A stretch of 28,191 nt of DNA from a virus: IMG/VR virus record IMGVR_UViG_3300031707_000132, positions 1 to 28,191 of that record, one strand, 5' to 3'. Positions within the stretch are counted from its first letter, which is position 1; every line of letters starts with the position of its first letter. Below are positions 1-7,543 of this stretch, piece by piece. The notes beneath the pieces are model-generated. The model worked only from the letters and a program-made list of their open reading frames with translations, was not told where the DNA came from and ran no database searches. The position numbers and the translations under genes were made by a program.

Positions 1-534
1 AAGGTAGAAGGTCCGTCAACAGGGTGGGGCGGACTTGAAGGGCAGCAAATAGCAAAAGAAGACTCACAACAAAAGGAACAGGTAATGGCAGAGTATAAAG
101 CTCTAATGCAACAATTAACAGCTTCTGGGCCGGCCGAAAAACTGGTTAAGAGAGCTATTGAAAGATCCACATTGCCATTAACAAAAGTATTATTGGCAAT
201 TGCGTCTGACGCTCCGTTTGCGGCACAAGTACGATATGCAAATATTTTATCATCGGCATTAAGATCTGAGATTGATGCTGATGTTTCAATTCATCAAAAT
301 GGGAAAAAGATTGAATTGGAGTGTGATGTATATGGAAATAAAGCTGCGGCGATTAATGTTGTAGATGGAATTTCTGGTATTATATCAAGCGCATTTTGTT
401 CGGCAACTAAAAAGGCTGGAGGATTTGTTGTAAGAGCCAATGTTTATACTGACATTAAGAGTAGTGAGTATGATATTTTAGACGCACAGACATCTGAAAC
501 AAACTTTAGAAAATTCGCAATAGCAATGGTGTAA
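1..534 (+). CDS. Hypothetical virion-region protein (5' end outside window)
   Basis: The frame is open from base 1, and the first ATG in it (base 85) has no good ribosome binding site, so I read this as the 3' part of a gene that begins upstream. The visible product is about 177 residues. A polar, Gln/Glu-rich stretch comes first, then a region with several hydrophobic beta-like segments (for example IELECDVYG and GGFVVRANVYT). The segment KLVKRA matches a hydrophobic-Lys-x-Ala motif that recurs in the neighbouring virion-type proteins. The next gene starts 1 nt after the stop, which puts it in the same operon. I do not recognise the family. Position just upstream of the head genes would suit a portal-proximal or connector protein, but that is only context. 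Confidence 0.75.
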   Translation, partial: KVEGPSTGWGGLEGQQIAKEDSQQKEQVMAEYKALMQQLTASGPAEKLVKRAIERSTLPLTKVLLAIASDAPFAAQVRYANILSSALRSEIDADVSIHQNGKKIELECDVYGNKAAAINVVDGISGIISSAFCSATKKAGGFVVRANVYTDIKSSEYDILDAQTSETNFRKFAIAMV

Positions 535-535
535 T

Positions 536-832
536 ATGGTCGAAAAAATACCCGGCATAGGACAATCTATTTTTGAAGTATACGGTGGCGAAGCTGTATC
601 CGTTTTAATTAACGGATCTTCCGGCCGTAGAATGTACTCTGATTTTGAGCACGAAGAAATGATAATTATTAAAGGCACTATAAAAAGCGGTCACGGAGAT
701 GTCTTAATTTTACAATGCGATGACGGAGAGGTTTTAGTGAATGGGTATCAGGTAAGGGCTGTAATGAAAAAGAGTGAAGGTGAGCTAGCGGATTTATTAA
801 ACGTTCAAATTAAGAAATCAAGCAAAAGATGA
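536..832 (+). CDS. Hypothetical small beta-rich protein, 98 aa
   Basis: This 98-residue product is predicted by eye to be mostly beta strands: EAVSVLINGSSG, MIIIKGTIKSG and GDVLILQCDDGEVLVNGYQV alternate hydrophobic and polar residues around Gly turns, which would suit a small SH3-like or OB-like barrel. The C-terminus is a Lys/Ser-rich tail. It starts 1 nt after the upstream stop and overlaps the next gene by 4 nt (ATGA), so it is translated within the operon. No catalytic motif is visible. Small barrels of this size are common among head-completion and connector proteins, but I cannot assign one. Confidence 0.75.
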   Translation: MVEKIPGIGQSIFEVYGGEAVSVLINGSSGRRMYSDFEHEEMIIIKGTIKSGHGDVLILQCDDGEVLVNGYQVRAVMKKSEGELADLLNVQIKKSSKR

Positions 833-1137
833 ATAAAAGCGCCTCATTAGATGAACTAAGAGACCTGTGTAAAAAGCTTAAACTTATAGGGCAGGATGAC
901 TTAGCCGATAAAATTGCTTGCGCATTATCTGCTTTGGCCGGAACAAAAAAACCAAAATCAGAACTTAGTTATTCTTATATAATACGCAAATTAAGAAAAG
1001 AAAATGATAACGATAGAAAGTGGCAATTTCAAATAGCGTTTAAGAATACATTTGATAAGGCGATTAGTGAGAAATTAGAGAACCCGGAACAGATTGCTCT
1101 TATGTCAGCGGTTAAAGCTATAGATTATAAGGGTTAA
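829..1137 (+). CDS. Hypothetical helical protein, 102 aa
   Basis: The product is 102 residues, basic and mostly helical. Its first 35 residues (LDELRDLCKKLKLIGQDDLA and on to ALSALAG) resemble the short helix-Gly-helix module seen in the genes at 6552, 8449, 8649 and 14082. There a helix ending near a Gly is followed by an Ala-rich helix. It begins inside the previous stop codon (ATGA) and ends 1 nt before the phosphatase-like gene. A TAAGGG sequence near its 3' end probably serves as the ribosome binding site of that next gene. Function unknown. Confidence 0.72.
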   Translation: MNKSASLDELRDLCKKLKLIGQDDLADKIACALSALAGTKKPKSELSYSYIIRKLRKENDNDRKWQFQIAFKNTFDKAISEKLENPEQIALMSAVKAIDYKG

Positions 1138-1138
1138 T

Positions 1139-2191
1139 ATGCCAGCCAGATTTGCACAAGTAGATGAAAACGTTTTTAGGGGCGGTAGACTCATGGATGT
1201 AGAGATCCCAATTCTTAGAGATTATTGGGGTATTAATAAAATTGTAAGCTTAGATGCTGGGGAAGGAAAAGAAATAAATGAAATATGCAAAAAAAACGGA
1301 GTTGAGCATGTTATAATTCCACTTACTACTGGTAGAGATCAAAATGTTGCAATGATTCCTGATGAAATAGAAACTTGGAAAAAAACAGGGCCTATATACG
1401 TTCATTGCTTCCACGGAAAAGATAGAACTTCGATGGTTTGCGCTATATACAGAATTATGAAAAATGATTGGACATTAGAAAAAGCTTTGGCCGAATGTCA
1501 TAAGTTTGGAATGGGAAAAGACTTAGACCCGTTCGTTGCAAATTCGTACTATGAAGCTGTAGTTTCTTTCAATAATCATTATAAAGATGTTAATAGCGCC
1601 TCTGATGATATAGTATCTATTGAGCGAGATAATAAAAACTTTGTATCTCCAGCAATAAGTAATTCAAATGTATCCTCTTATAATCCTTCATTTTCTCCAT
1701 TTACAGATGTTGAAGTTGATTATTTGAATCGTCCGGCAAGCAGATTAGATAAACTAATTAAACTAGCCTCCACTCAAATATATAAAGTTTGTAGACTTAG
1801 AGATGTATTATCACCAGACAAAATTTGGTACTTAACCCCAGAAGAAGCAAAAAGCAATGGGACTGGTTATTTATATTCCGCCACAATACCAAACTCAGCT
1901 TCTATAATGAATTTTAATCAACAGTCAGAAGCTACACTAATACAAGCCGCTAAACTAAATGAAGCCGATGTTGTATTCTTTAAACCAACAAAAGAATATT
2001 ATATAATTAATCCAGCTATTTTAGAAGGCATTCACGGCATTGATAAAAGAGATAATAATGATGTTGTTGAGGTTGGACAATATGATAATTATGCCGGATT
2101 AAATAATTATGTTTTTCCAGGTGGCGGCGGAGGTATTATGCCCGGTATGGGTGCGGCTGGCCCAGTTGAATTGCCCAGTTGGAATTTTTAA
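1139..2191 (+). CDS. Dual-specificity/tyrosine phosphatase-like protein with unknown C-terminal region
   Basis: Residues about 5-125 look like a cysteine-dependent protein phosphatase. The N-terminal NVFRGGRL is the usual entry motif of the family, and IVSLDAGEG is the core strand. HCFHGKDRTSMV carries the CX5R signature with Cys90 as nucleophile and Arg96 as phosphate-binding residue; Asp67 in TTGRD is a candidate general acid. The remaining 225 residues are not recognisable as phosphatase. They contain a Ser/Asn-rich linker, the motif LIKLA found in other virion-type proteins here, and a Gly-rich tail ending in GGGGGIMPGMGAAGP. The start follows a good Shine-Dalgarno sequence (AAGGG, 6 nt spacer). 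A phosphatase inside a head operon is unusual. It may be packaged, or it may be a domain reused for binding. The catalytic signature is clear; the substrate is unknown. Confidence 0.82.
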   Translation: MPARFAQVDENVFRGGRLMDVEIPILRDYWGINKIVSLDAGEGKEINEICKKNGVEHVIIPLTTGRDQNVAMIPDEIETWKKTGPIYVHCFHGKDRTSMVCAIYRIMKNDWTLEKALAECHKFGMGKDLDPFVANSYYEAVVSFNNHYKDVNSASDDIVSIERDNKNFVSPAISNSNVSSYNPSFSPFTDVEVDYLNRPASRLDKLIKLASTQIYKVCRLRDVLSPDKIWYLTPEEAKSNGTGYLYSATIPNSASIMNFNQQSEATLIQAAKLNEADVVFFKPTKEYYIINPAILEGIHGIDKRDNNDVVEVGQYDNYAGLNNYVFPGGGGGIMPGMGAAGPVELPSWNF

Positions 2192-2223
2192 TGAGCGAAT
2201 ACTTGGATATATTAGTACGATGA
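2191..2223 (+). CDS. Possible 10-codon coupling ORF
   Basis: An ATG overlaps the phosphatase stop codon (TAATG) and opens a 10-codon frame (MSEYLDILVR). Its TGA stop overlaps the ATG of the next gene at 2220 (ATGA). The arrangement would let ribosomes pass from the phosphatase gene to the 2220 gene, which lacks a Shine-Dalgarno sequence. It may be chance. The peptide itself need not have a function. Confidence 0.2.
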   Translation: MSEYLDILVR

Positions 2224-2834
2224 TAAAAAAAGCCTTCGCAATTCAAATGTCCGGACGAGTTCCCGATTCTGAAAAAAGAGTCGCTGAACAAGCCGCAGAA
2301 TCATTTAAAGAGCTTAACGGAAAATTAAGAGTCGCAATCAATCATCTAAATGCGATATCCACTTCTTTTGCAAAATTACAAACTCCAGATACAAAAGAAA
2401 TACTAAAACACAGAATGGTATTAAGAAACTTCAGAGATCAGGTTAAAAAGAACTTTGAAGAAATTATGTCTATAGCTAATAACTCTGCTGTTTTAATGGC
2501 AAAATTTAGCTCGGATCCAGAAACAATTGAGGTAATGAATTCGTTTGGGTCTCAAATACAAGATTTAGAAAAACAAGTTAATAGATTTCTTGCATTATTT
2601 TCGAATATAGGTGACGAGTCTTTTATGCCTTCGGTTCTTGCAGCAATCGATTCCGTAAAAAAACAAGTCAGTCAGCTAAAGCAATTAGTTAATGATAGAG
2701 CGCTAGAACATATAGATACTAATATTTTGGCAAAGAAATGGACGAGTGATATTAGGGATGAGAATGATAATAATGTTTATGATAGATTGCCCTTACTAGT
2801 TCAGTTGTTCAATGAGACCAAGGCTAACAAATGA
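2220..2834 (+). CDS. Hypothetical helical/coiled-coil protein, 204 aa
   Basis: I start this gene at ATG 2220, not at ATG 2109 in the same frame. The earlier start would lie 80 nt inside the phosphatase gene and would add a sequence that is just the shifted reading of its Gly-rich tail. From 2220 the product is 204 residues and almost entirely amphipathic helix, with heptad-like spacing in the stretches KELNGKLRVAINHLNAIST, QIQDLEKQVNRFLALFSN and VKKQVSQLKQLV. No cysteines, transmembrane segment or enzyme motif is visible. It is preceded by the 10-codon ORF that could couple it to the phosphatase gene, and it overlaps the next small gene by 4 nt. A structural or assembly role is likely from context only. 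Confidence 0.72.
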   Translation: MIKKAFAIQMSGRVPDSEKRVAEQAAESFKELNGKLRVAINHLNAISTSFAKLQTPDTKEILKHRMVLRNFRDQVKKNFEEIMSIANNSAVLMAKFSSDPETIEVMNSFGSQIQDLEKQVNRFLALFSNIGDESFMPSVLAAIDSVKKQVSQLKQLVNDRALEHIDTNILAKKWTSDIRDENDNNVYDRLPLLVQLFNETKANK

Positions 2835-2980
2835 TTATTAAAAGAAGCACATGTGAAATCGCAGCAGTCATTAAAGACTCAGATCACAATCTTGATGATG
2901 AAGGCACTAGAAAAGCGCTTGCTAAAACAAAAGAACAAATTGAAAAAGAATTAGTTACAAAATCAAAGTTGGAGAACTAA
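2831..2980 (+). CDS. Small hypothetical protein, 49 aa
   Basis: This 49-codon frame begins in an ATGA overlap with the 204-aa gene and ends in a TAATG overlap with the prohead protease gene, so it fills the gap exactly. The product is charged and helical (for example TRKALAKTKEQIEKELVTK), with one Cys. The GGAG just before its stop is the ribosome binding site of the protease gene. The tight fit on both sides is the main evidence that it is real; function is unknown. Confidence 0.6.
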   Translation: MIIKRSTCEIAAVIKDSDHNLDDEGTRKALAKTKEQIEKELVTKSKLEN

Positions 2981-5900
2981 TGTTAGTTAAGCTTGCGTCA
3001 TTTGATATTGCACAGTCAGATATGGAATCTGAAAAATCTGCTTTGGCTGATCCTGAAATTTTAGAACGTTTTAGAAAATTTGCTGCCGATTTAAAAATTA
3101 TTGCCCCGCTAGCCAACTCGTTTTTGTACTTTTCTTGCGTTATGATGTCTAGTGCGGAATCATCTGTTTTAGATAAAGATGGTGAGCTAAAGAAAGATGC
3201 GTCAGGCAAACCGCTAGAGGCCAATTGGGAAATTAACGATAAAACAGGCTCTTTAAAGTGGGTTTGTTCAGACTCTAATGTTAGACCATATAAAAATGCA
3301 AACGGCGACATCTTTCCAGAAGAAGAATTAATTAAAGCTCACAAGAAATGGGTTGGTAAACCGTTATGCCTTGATCATAAATCTAGTTCTGTTGAGTTTG
3401 TTCGTGGGCTAATAGTTGATACGTATTATGACAGAAAACATAAAAGAGTAATTGCATTATGTGCTCTTGATAAACAAAATTATCCCGCTTTAGCTAGGCA
3501 AGTTGCTACTGGGTATTCAGCGTCAGTATCAATGGGCACTGCCGTTGGAAGAGCTATTTGTTATGATTGCGGGCGTGTGGCAAGAGTAGAAAGTGATTTT
3601 TGTTCCCATATGCAAAATAAGAGCTGTTACGGGGAAATTAACTGTGATTTATCGCCAATGGAGCTGTCAATTGTGGTAAATGGAGCAGATCCGGCAGCTA
3701 AGATTAAACATATTATTGCAAAAGATTTAAGCAAGGCAGCAGATAGTTTACAAAATTATATGAATACTAAGATATCTCAGGGAGGCGTGACTCAAGAAGA
3801 GCTATCCGGTATTCAAAATGATTTACAAGGTCTTACCGAACGAGTCACAAAATTAGTTGAAGCCTCATCGGTGGACAAAGATTCTAACGACACAAATTAT
3901 GGAACTACTCAATCAACACAAGCAATGGCTGAATCGGGAGAAGAATCAAGTGCAACACCAGCACCTAACCTTCCTGAAAAAATCATCAGTGTTGCCCAAA
4001 CTGATTGGGGCTCCGAAATTAATGAACTTAGAACTAAAATTTCAACCCTTCAAGAAAATTTAAACAAAAGACTGATTGTACTAAACGACAAGGAACCTAC
4101 CATGGCAAATTCGATACAGGAGAAAACAGCTTACTATCAAGGAACGGTTGAACCGACTCCGGGCAAACCGCAATATGAAAAAGATCCGACCAACCAAACT
4201 GTGCGAGAAACACAGGACAAGCAGATGGTCGGTCATTCTCCGTTCCCGGGTGTTGGTCCGGTTGATGGAATGTATCCTGGTATCAGCGAATCTGATGAGG
4301 CTCTAAAGAAGAGACTCCAGAGACTTGCTGATGTAAAGGAACGTCAGATTCGTCGTCAAGCAGCTCTAGAGAAAGCGAAAGAGCAAATTTCAGAAAAGAA
4401 AGAAGCGTACTTCCAGGGTGGCGGTGGTGCTAATGAGCCCACTCCAGGAAAACCAAAATATCCTGAGATGACGGTTGATGGAAAGGGCTATAAAGAGATT
4501 TGGGATGAGGATAAGCACATGGTAGGTCAGAAGCCATTCCCCGATGTAGGATCCATTACTGGGTTACATCCGAGTCCGGCATCAGCTGATCAGAAAGATG
4601 AGCTTAAGCGTAAAGAGATGCTTGCTCGCGCAAAACTCTCTGCGAAATTTGTTAAGGCAATTACTGCGGAAGGACAGGCGGATCTTGGTAGGAGCCGCTG
4701 GGATGTATACGCTGGTAAAGACTTAATTCTTTCAGCTACTGTTAATGATATCACTAGCGGAAACGCAACAGACGTTCTTTATAACTCAATTGCCACTGAG
4801 AAGTTTGGCACGGACGTATTAAGGAAGATTAAGTCTGAAGGCTTCGAGGCTACAAAATCAGCGCTAATTAAGAGTGCTCAGGGCGCCCCTCCAGCACCGG
4901 CTTCTATACCGGGTGGATTGGCGGCTGATAATGCTCCTGCTGCTGAAATGCCTGCGATGCCTGATATGGGCGAAGATGTTGGCGGCGGTTCACCAAAAGA
5001 CCAAGTTGATGCGGCACTAGATGCGACTGAGGAAGGACTTAGCGATCTTAAAGAGGCCGTTGATGCTATGAAGGGTGAAAGCACGGAGCTAGAATCAGTA
5101 CCTCCTGCAACTGAGGGTGATTTTGCTGGTGCGGAAGCTGGCGGGTTAGCTACTGCGGCCAGTGTCAGTACTCTTCAGAGCATGCGAAAGACTTTAAACG
5201 GAATGCTAACTACCGCAATGGTAGAGGCTTTCGGCAATCTAAAGTCACATGCAGAAGAGCTTAAAATGGCTTCTGAAATTTACAAAAATAAATTTGCATC
5301 ATTTCAGCCGTCACAACGAAAGTATTTGGATTCACTTGCAATTGACGCAGTTGTAGATGCGAAGCGCACGCTTGCTGATGTTGCCAAACTAAAAGGTGCG
5401 TTTGTTAAGTATGCGCACGGAACCGATGGCCTCATTAAACGAGCACAAGGAGCAGGAATGGAAGGAACAGATCAGGCGGTTAAACCCGGAGAGACAGCTG
5501 GTGCGCCGGCCGACAGTTATGATCCGATTTTCAAGAAAGAACTCGGTCATTCGTTGCCAGAGCACTCAACGGCAGTAAGCCCAGTAACTCCTACTTCAGG
5601 CGTTCATTCTTTTGACCCGTCTGCACAAACGCCTTTGCCCCCGCTATTACACACTGATGCTCCTCCTCCAGCAGGTTCAGCAAGAGTTGATCTTGATAAT
5701 GCTAGCGACATGAAGGTTACTGTTCCGGCTGGCGCAGATGCTTCTAAATTACCAACAGGAAGCGTTGTTACTGCTGAGTTCGACCTTAGTACAAAAGAGG
5801 GTCGTGCAGCTTACCGTATGAAGTTAGCTCAGAAGGGTGTTGATTGGAACGAGATGGTTGGTAAGGCTCATCCGAAAGGCAACCATATTCCGAGCGGCTT

Positions 5901-6501
5901 AGGTGGCGCGGCAGATAAGCACGATGTCGTTGAGAATATCGCCGAGATTCATGACGCTGTATACAACTTAGCTAATATGCCTGTTAAGGTTAAGAAACAA
6001 GCAGAGGCCATTGCCAAGCTAGTTTCCGAGGGCAAGCTTGATGCCGCTGATGTTGATCAGTTAGTTGCTCAGGGAGTTGATGCCGAGGCTGTTAAGTACT
6101 GGAAGCAATTCTGGAGTGAGGCTAAGGATTCAGACAGCAAGGACTTCGCCAACAAGCTAGTTCAGGATTACGGCCAGAAGAAAATGGCTGAGGAAGTTCA
6201 GAAGCAAGAGGTTCGCATTAAGCGCGCGTATGACCTTGCTTACGAGATGCGTGACCGTGGAATAATCGATCAGAACCAACTCAAGAGCCAGGTTGACGAG
6301 ATTCTACAGTGGAACGATGAGGCCTTTGAGAGTACAAAGCGCATTATCGCCAAACAAGCAATCAAGAAACAAGCAATGCCGCAAGTTGGATTACTACACA
6401 GTTCAGATGTAATTCTTCCGGCCGCAGAGGCAGCTCAGACACAAGAGCACACGGACCTAGTTAGCGTGTTCTCAGGCATGTTCGCTAATCGTAAATTCTA
6501 A
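2980..6501 (+). CDS. Prohead maturation protease fused in frame to scaffold region, 1173 aa
   Basis: Residues about 95-250 match the phage capsid-maturation protease fold (assemblin-like). His133 lies in CLDHKSS. It is followed by VEFVRGLIVDTYYD and by the serine segment GYSASVSMGT, where Ser182 or Ser184 is the likely nucleophile, and the domain closes with ELSIVVNGADP. Between the last two lies a probable zinc-binding insert with Cys194, Cys197, Cys208, His210 and Cys216. I recall a similar Cys-containing insert in other phage head proteases. Residues about 375-1173 are Ala/Pro/Glu-rich and helical, as expected of a scaffold, and hold a duplicated motif. The start follows GGAG at a 6-nt spacing. 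At 1173 residues it is far longer than a stand-alone protease. Cleavage would free the protease and remove the scaffold during head maturation. Protease assignment is strong; scaffold assignment rests on composition, position and the nested start. Confidence 0.85.
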   Translation: MLVKLASFDIAQSDMESEKSALADPEILERFRKFAADLKIIAPLANSFLYFSCVMMSSAESSVLDKDGELKKDASGKPLEANWEINDKTGSLKWVCSDSNVRPYKNANGDIFPEEELIKAHKKWVGKPLCLDHKSSSVEFVRGLIVDTYYDRKHKRVIALCALDKQNYPALARQVATGYSASVSMGTAVGRAICYDCGRVARVESDFCSHMQNKSCYGEINCDLSPMELSIVVNGADPAAKIKHIIAKDLSKAADSLQNYMNTKISQGGVTQEELSGIQNDLQGLTERVTKLVEASSVDKDSNDTNYGTTQSTQAMAESGEESSATPAPNLPEKIISVAQTDWGSEINELRTKISTLQENLNKRLIVLNDKEPTMANSIQEKTAYYQGTVEPTPGKPQYEKDPTNQTVRETQDKQMVGHSPFPGVGPVDGMYPGISESDEALKKRLQRLADVKERQIRRQAALEKAKEQISEKKEAYFQGGGGANEPTPGKPKYPEMTVDGKGYKEIWDEDKHMVGQKPFPDVGSITGLHPSPASADQKDELKRKEMLARAKLSAKFVKAITAEGQADLGRSRWDVYAGKDLILSATVNDITSGNATDVLYNSIATEKFGTDVLRKIKSEGFEATKSALIKSAQGAPPAPASIPGGLAADNAPAAEMPAMPDMGEDVGGGSPKDQVDAALDATEEGLSDLKEAVDAMKGESTELESVPPATEGDFAGAEAGGLATAASVSTLQSMRKTLNGMLTTAMVEAFGNLKSHAEELKMASEIYKNKFASFQPSQRKYLDSLAIDAVVDAKRTLADVAKLKGAFVKYAHGTDGLIKRAQGAGMEGTDQAVKPGETAGAPADSYDPIFKKELGHSLPEHSTAVSPVTPTSGVHSFDPSAQTPLPPLLHTDAPPPAGSARVDLDNASDMKVTVPAGADASKLPTGSVVTAEFDLSTKEGRAAYRMKLAQKGVDWNEMVGKAHPKGNHIPSGLGGAADKHDVVENIAEIHDAVYNLANMPVKVKKQAEAIAKLVSEGKLDAADVDQLVAQGVDAEAVKYWKQFWSEAKDSDSKDFANKLVQDYGQKKMAEEVQKQEVRIKRAYDLAYEMRDRGIIDQNQLKSQVDEILQWNDEAFESTKRIIAKQAIKKQAMPQVGLLHSSDVILPAAEAAQTQEHTDLVSVFSGMFANRKF
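4102..6501 (+). CDS. Nested in-frame scaffold protein, 799 aa (internal start of protease gene)
   Basis: ATG 4102 is in frame with the protease gene (residue 375) and is preceded by AAGGA (4090-4094) with a 7-nt spacer, one of the better Shine-Dalgarno matches in the window. From here on, arginine codons change from mostly AGA to CGT/CGC, as in the 20187 and capsid genes, which suggests higher expression than the protease part. A separate scaffold made from an internal start of the protease gene is the arrangement known from lambda C/Nu3. The product has a duplicated N-terminal motif, Ala/Pro/Met-rich linkers near residues 630-670 of the full protein, and long C-terminal helices. Segments such as LIKSAQG, FVKYAHG, LIKRAQG and AIKKQAM may be processing sites. 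Whether the short form is made cannot be settled from sequence. Confidence 0.6.
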   Translation: MANSIQEKTAYYQGTVEPTPGKPQYEKDPTNQTVRETQDKQMVGHSPFPGVGPVDGMYPGISESDEALKKRLQRLADVKERQIRRQAALEKAKEQISEKKEAYFQGGGGANEPTPGKPKYPEMTVDGKGYKEIWDEDKHMVGQKPFPDVGSITGLHPSPASADQKDELKRKEMLARAKLSAKFVKAITAEGQADLGRSRWDVYAGKDLILSATVNDITSGNATDVLYNSIATEKFGTDVLRKIKSEGFEATKSALIKSAQGAPPAPASIPGGLAADNAPAAEMPAMPDMGEDVGGGSPKDQVDAALDATEEGLSDLKEAVDAMKGESTELESVPPATEGDFAGAEAGGLATAASVSTLQSMRKTLNGMLTTAMVEAFGNLKSHAEELKMASEIYKNKFASFQPSQRKYLDSLAIDAVVDAKRTLADVAKLKGAFVKYAHGTDGLIKRAQGAGMEGTDQAVKPGETAGAPADSYDPIFKKELGHSLPEHSTAVSPVTPTSGVHSFDPSAQTPLPPLLHTDAPPPAGSARVDLDNASDMKVTVPAGADASKLPTGSVVTAEFDLSTKEGRAAYRMKLAQKGVDWNEMVGKAHPKGNHIPSGLGGAADKHDVVENIAEIHDAVYNLANMPVKVKKQAEAIAKLVSEGKLDAADVDQLVAQGVDAEAVKYWKQFWSEAKDSDSKDFANKLVQDYGQKKMAEEVQKQEVRIKRAYDLAYEMRDRGIIDQNQLKSQVDEILQWNDEAFESTKRIIAKQAIKKQAMPQVGLLHSSDVILPAAEAAQTQEHTDLVSVFSGMFANRKF
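4120..4572 (+). repeat. Duplicated motif in scaffold N-terminus (two copies, about 4120-4278 and 4393-4572)
   Basis: Two copies of a 53- to 60-residue segment lie either side of a charged helix. Each has a K-x-AYxQG start, then EPTPGKPxY, then MVGxxPFPxVG, then a Gly-x-x-Pro end. They are diverged in sequence but keep the same order and spacing of landmarks. They sit at the start of the nested scaffold product. Confidence 0.7.
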
Positions 6502-6551
6502 TATAAAGGTAGCGTAAAACCTCCCTTTTAACAGTACAGTCAGGCCAAATT

Positions 6552-7529
6552 ATGTTAAAAAATAAAAATTCAGTAGCGGACTCAGTAGCATCAGAAATGA
6601 TTGATATCATGGAAAGTGATGAATACCGGGCTGTATTTACGAAAACCGCCGCGAAGAAAGATGACAAAAAAGATAAGAAAGACAAGAAAGATGATGACAA
6701 GAAAGAGGATAAGAAAGGTAAGGGCAAATTCCCGTTCTTCATGAAGAAAAAGAAAGCTGATGATTTAGCGGCGGCAATTGATGCTCTCTCAAAAATATCT
6801 GAAATTCTAGACGGTCACGGTTTTGTTAAGAGTGCGGCAATTGCTTTAGGTAATATTGACATGCTTGTTTCTGAGGCTAAGTCACACAAAGACGAGGACA
6901 CAGAAGATTTTGATAATGGCGGAGAGGATGAGGCTGATTGTGGAGATATGGGCGAGCATGAGCATCATCACCCAGAAGTAGAAATATTTGTAGTTGAGCC
7001 GAGTGGAGAAGTAAAAAAAAAAGTAAAGGATGATGAAGACGACAATGATGCTTCGTCACAAGATTTAGGGTTAGTGAGAGATGATTCTCAAGAAATGGGA
7101 GAAGAGCTAAGAGAACTGCTTTCTGATCTTGGGCTAGACGAGCCTTCTTCTTCTGATGAGGATCATGTATCTGATGAAGATCATGTAATCGCAATGGCGT
7201 CTCAGGAGCTTGATGAGGACTTTGCTGATGACTACGCGAGTTTATACATCATGCCAAAGAAAGCTGAGTACCGCGATGAGATGATAAAGATTGCGGCAAA
7301 AAAAGCAAAACCAAAAAGTGAATTTGTATTTCCGAAAAGTAGTCCCAAGGTTACTGACGACAAAGATCATTTTCCGTTGAATACTGAGGGAAGAGGTAGA
7401 AATGCATTGGCGCAAGTTGAAAAGTATGTTTCTGCACCAAAATGGTTTAAAGGAACGTTAGAAGAATTAAAAAATGCAGTTAAACGCGCGGTAAAAAAGA
7501 AATACCCGTCTATTAAAATTAGTAAATGA
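6552..7529 (+). CDS. Hypothetical acidic protein with shared helical module and Lys/Asp-rich insert, 325 aa
   Basis: The N-terminus (SVADSVASEMIDIMES) and residues about 73-108 (AIDALSKISEILDGHGF to MLVSEA) match, in order, the two halves of the module found whole in the 8449 and 8649 genes. Here the halves are separated by a low-complexity Lys/Asp run (about residues 34-62). FTKTA at residues 29-33 and FVKSA fit the hydrophobic-Lys-x-Ala motif. The middle is very acidic with a His cluster (EHEHHH) and a repeated SDEDHV; the C-terminal 80 residues are basic. A run of ten A's at 7013-7022 lies in the coding sequence and could be prone to slippage. It follows the scaffold gene by 50 nt. I cannot name a function. 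Such charge segregation would suit an internal virion or DNA-contacting protein. Confidence 0.75.
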   Translation: MLKNKNSVADSVASEMIDIMESDEYRAVFTKTAAKKDDKKDKKDKKDDDKKEDKKGKGKFPFFMKKKKADDLAAAIDALSKISEILDGHGFVKSAAIALGNIDMLVSEAKSHKDEDTEDFDNGGEDEADCGDMGEHEHHHPEVEIFVVEPSGEVKKKVKDDEDDNDASSQDLGLVRDDSQEMGEELRELLSDLGLDEPSSSDEDHVSDEDHVIAMASQELDEDFADDYASLYIMPKKAEYRDEMIKIAAKKAKPKSEFVFPKSSPKVTDDKDHFPLNTEGRGRNALAQVEKYVSAPKWFKGTLEELKNAVKRAVKKKYPSIKISK

Positions 7530-7543
7530 AATCTTATTTATAA

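Noticed and set aside
2109-2219. Upstream extension of the 204-aa gene
   Set aside because: It would lie within the phosphatase gene, and its sequence is the shifted reading of that gene's Gly-rich tail. ATG 2220 fits the ATGA pattern used across the operon.
6502-6551. Possible terminator or promoter between scaffold and 6552 gene (TATAAAGG, weak AGG/CCT hairpin)
   Set aside because: The stem is only 3-5 bp and the box differs from the T4 late element at two positions.
6660-6745. Lys/Asp-rich run as a frameshift or assembly error
   Set aside because: The frame continues cleanly through it, and sequence on both sides matches the shared module in the correct frame.
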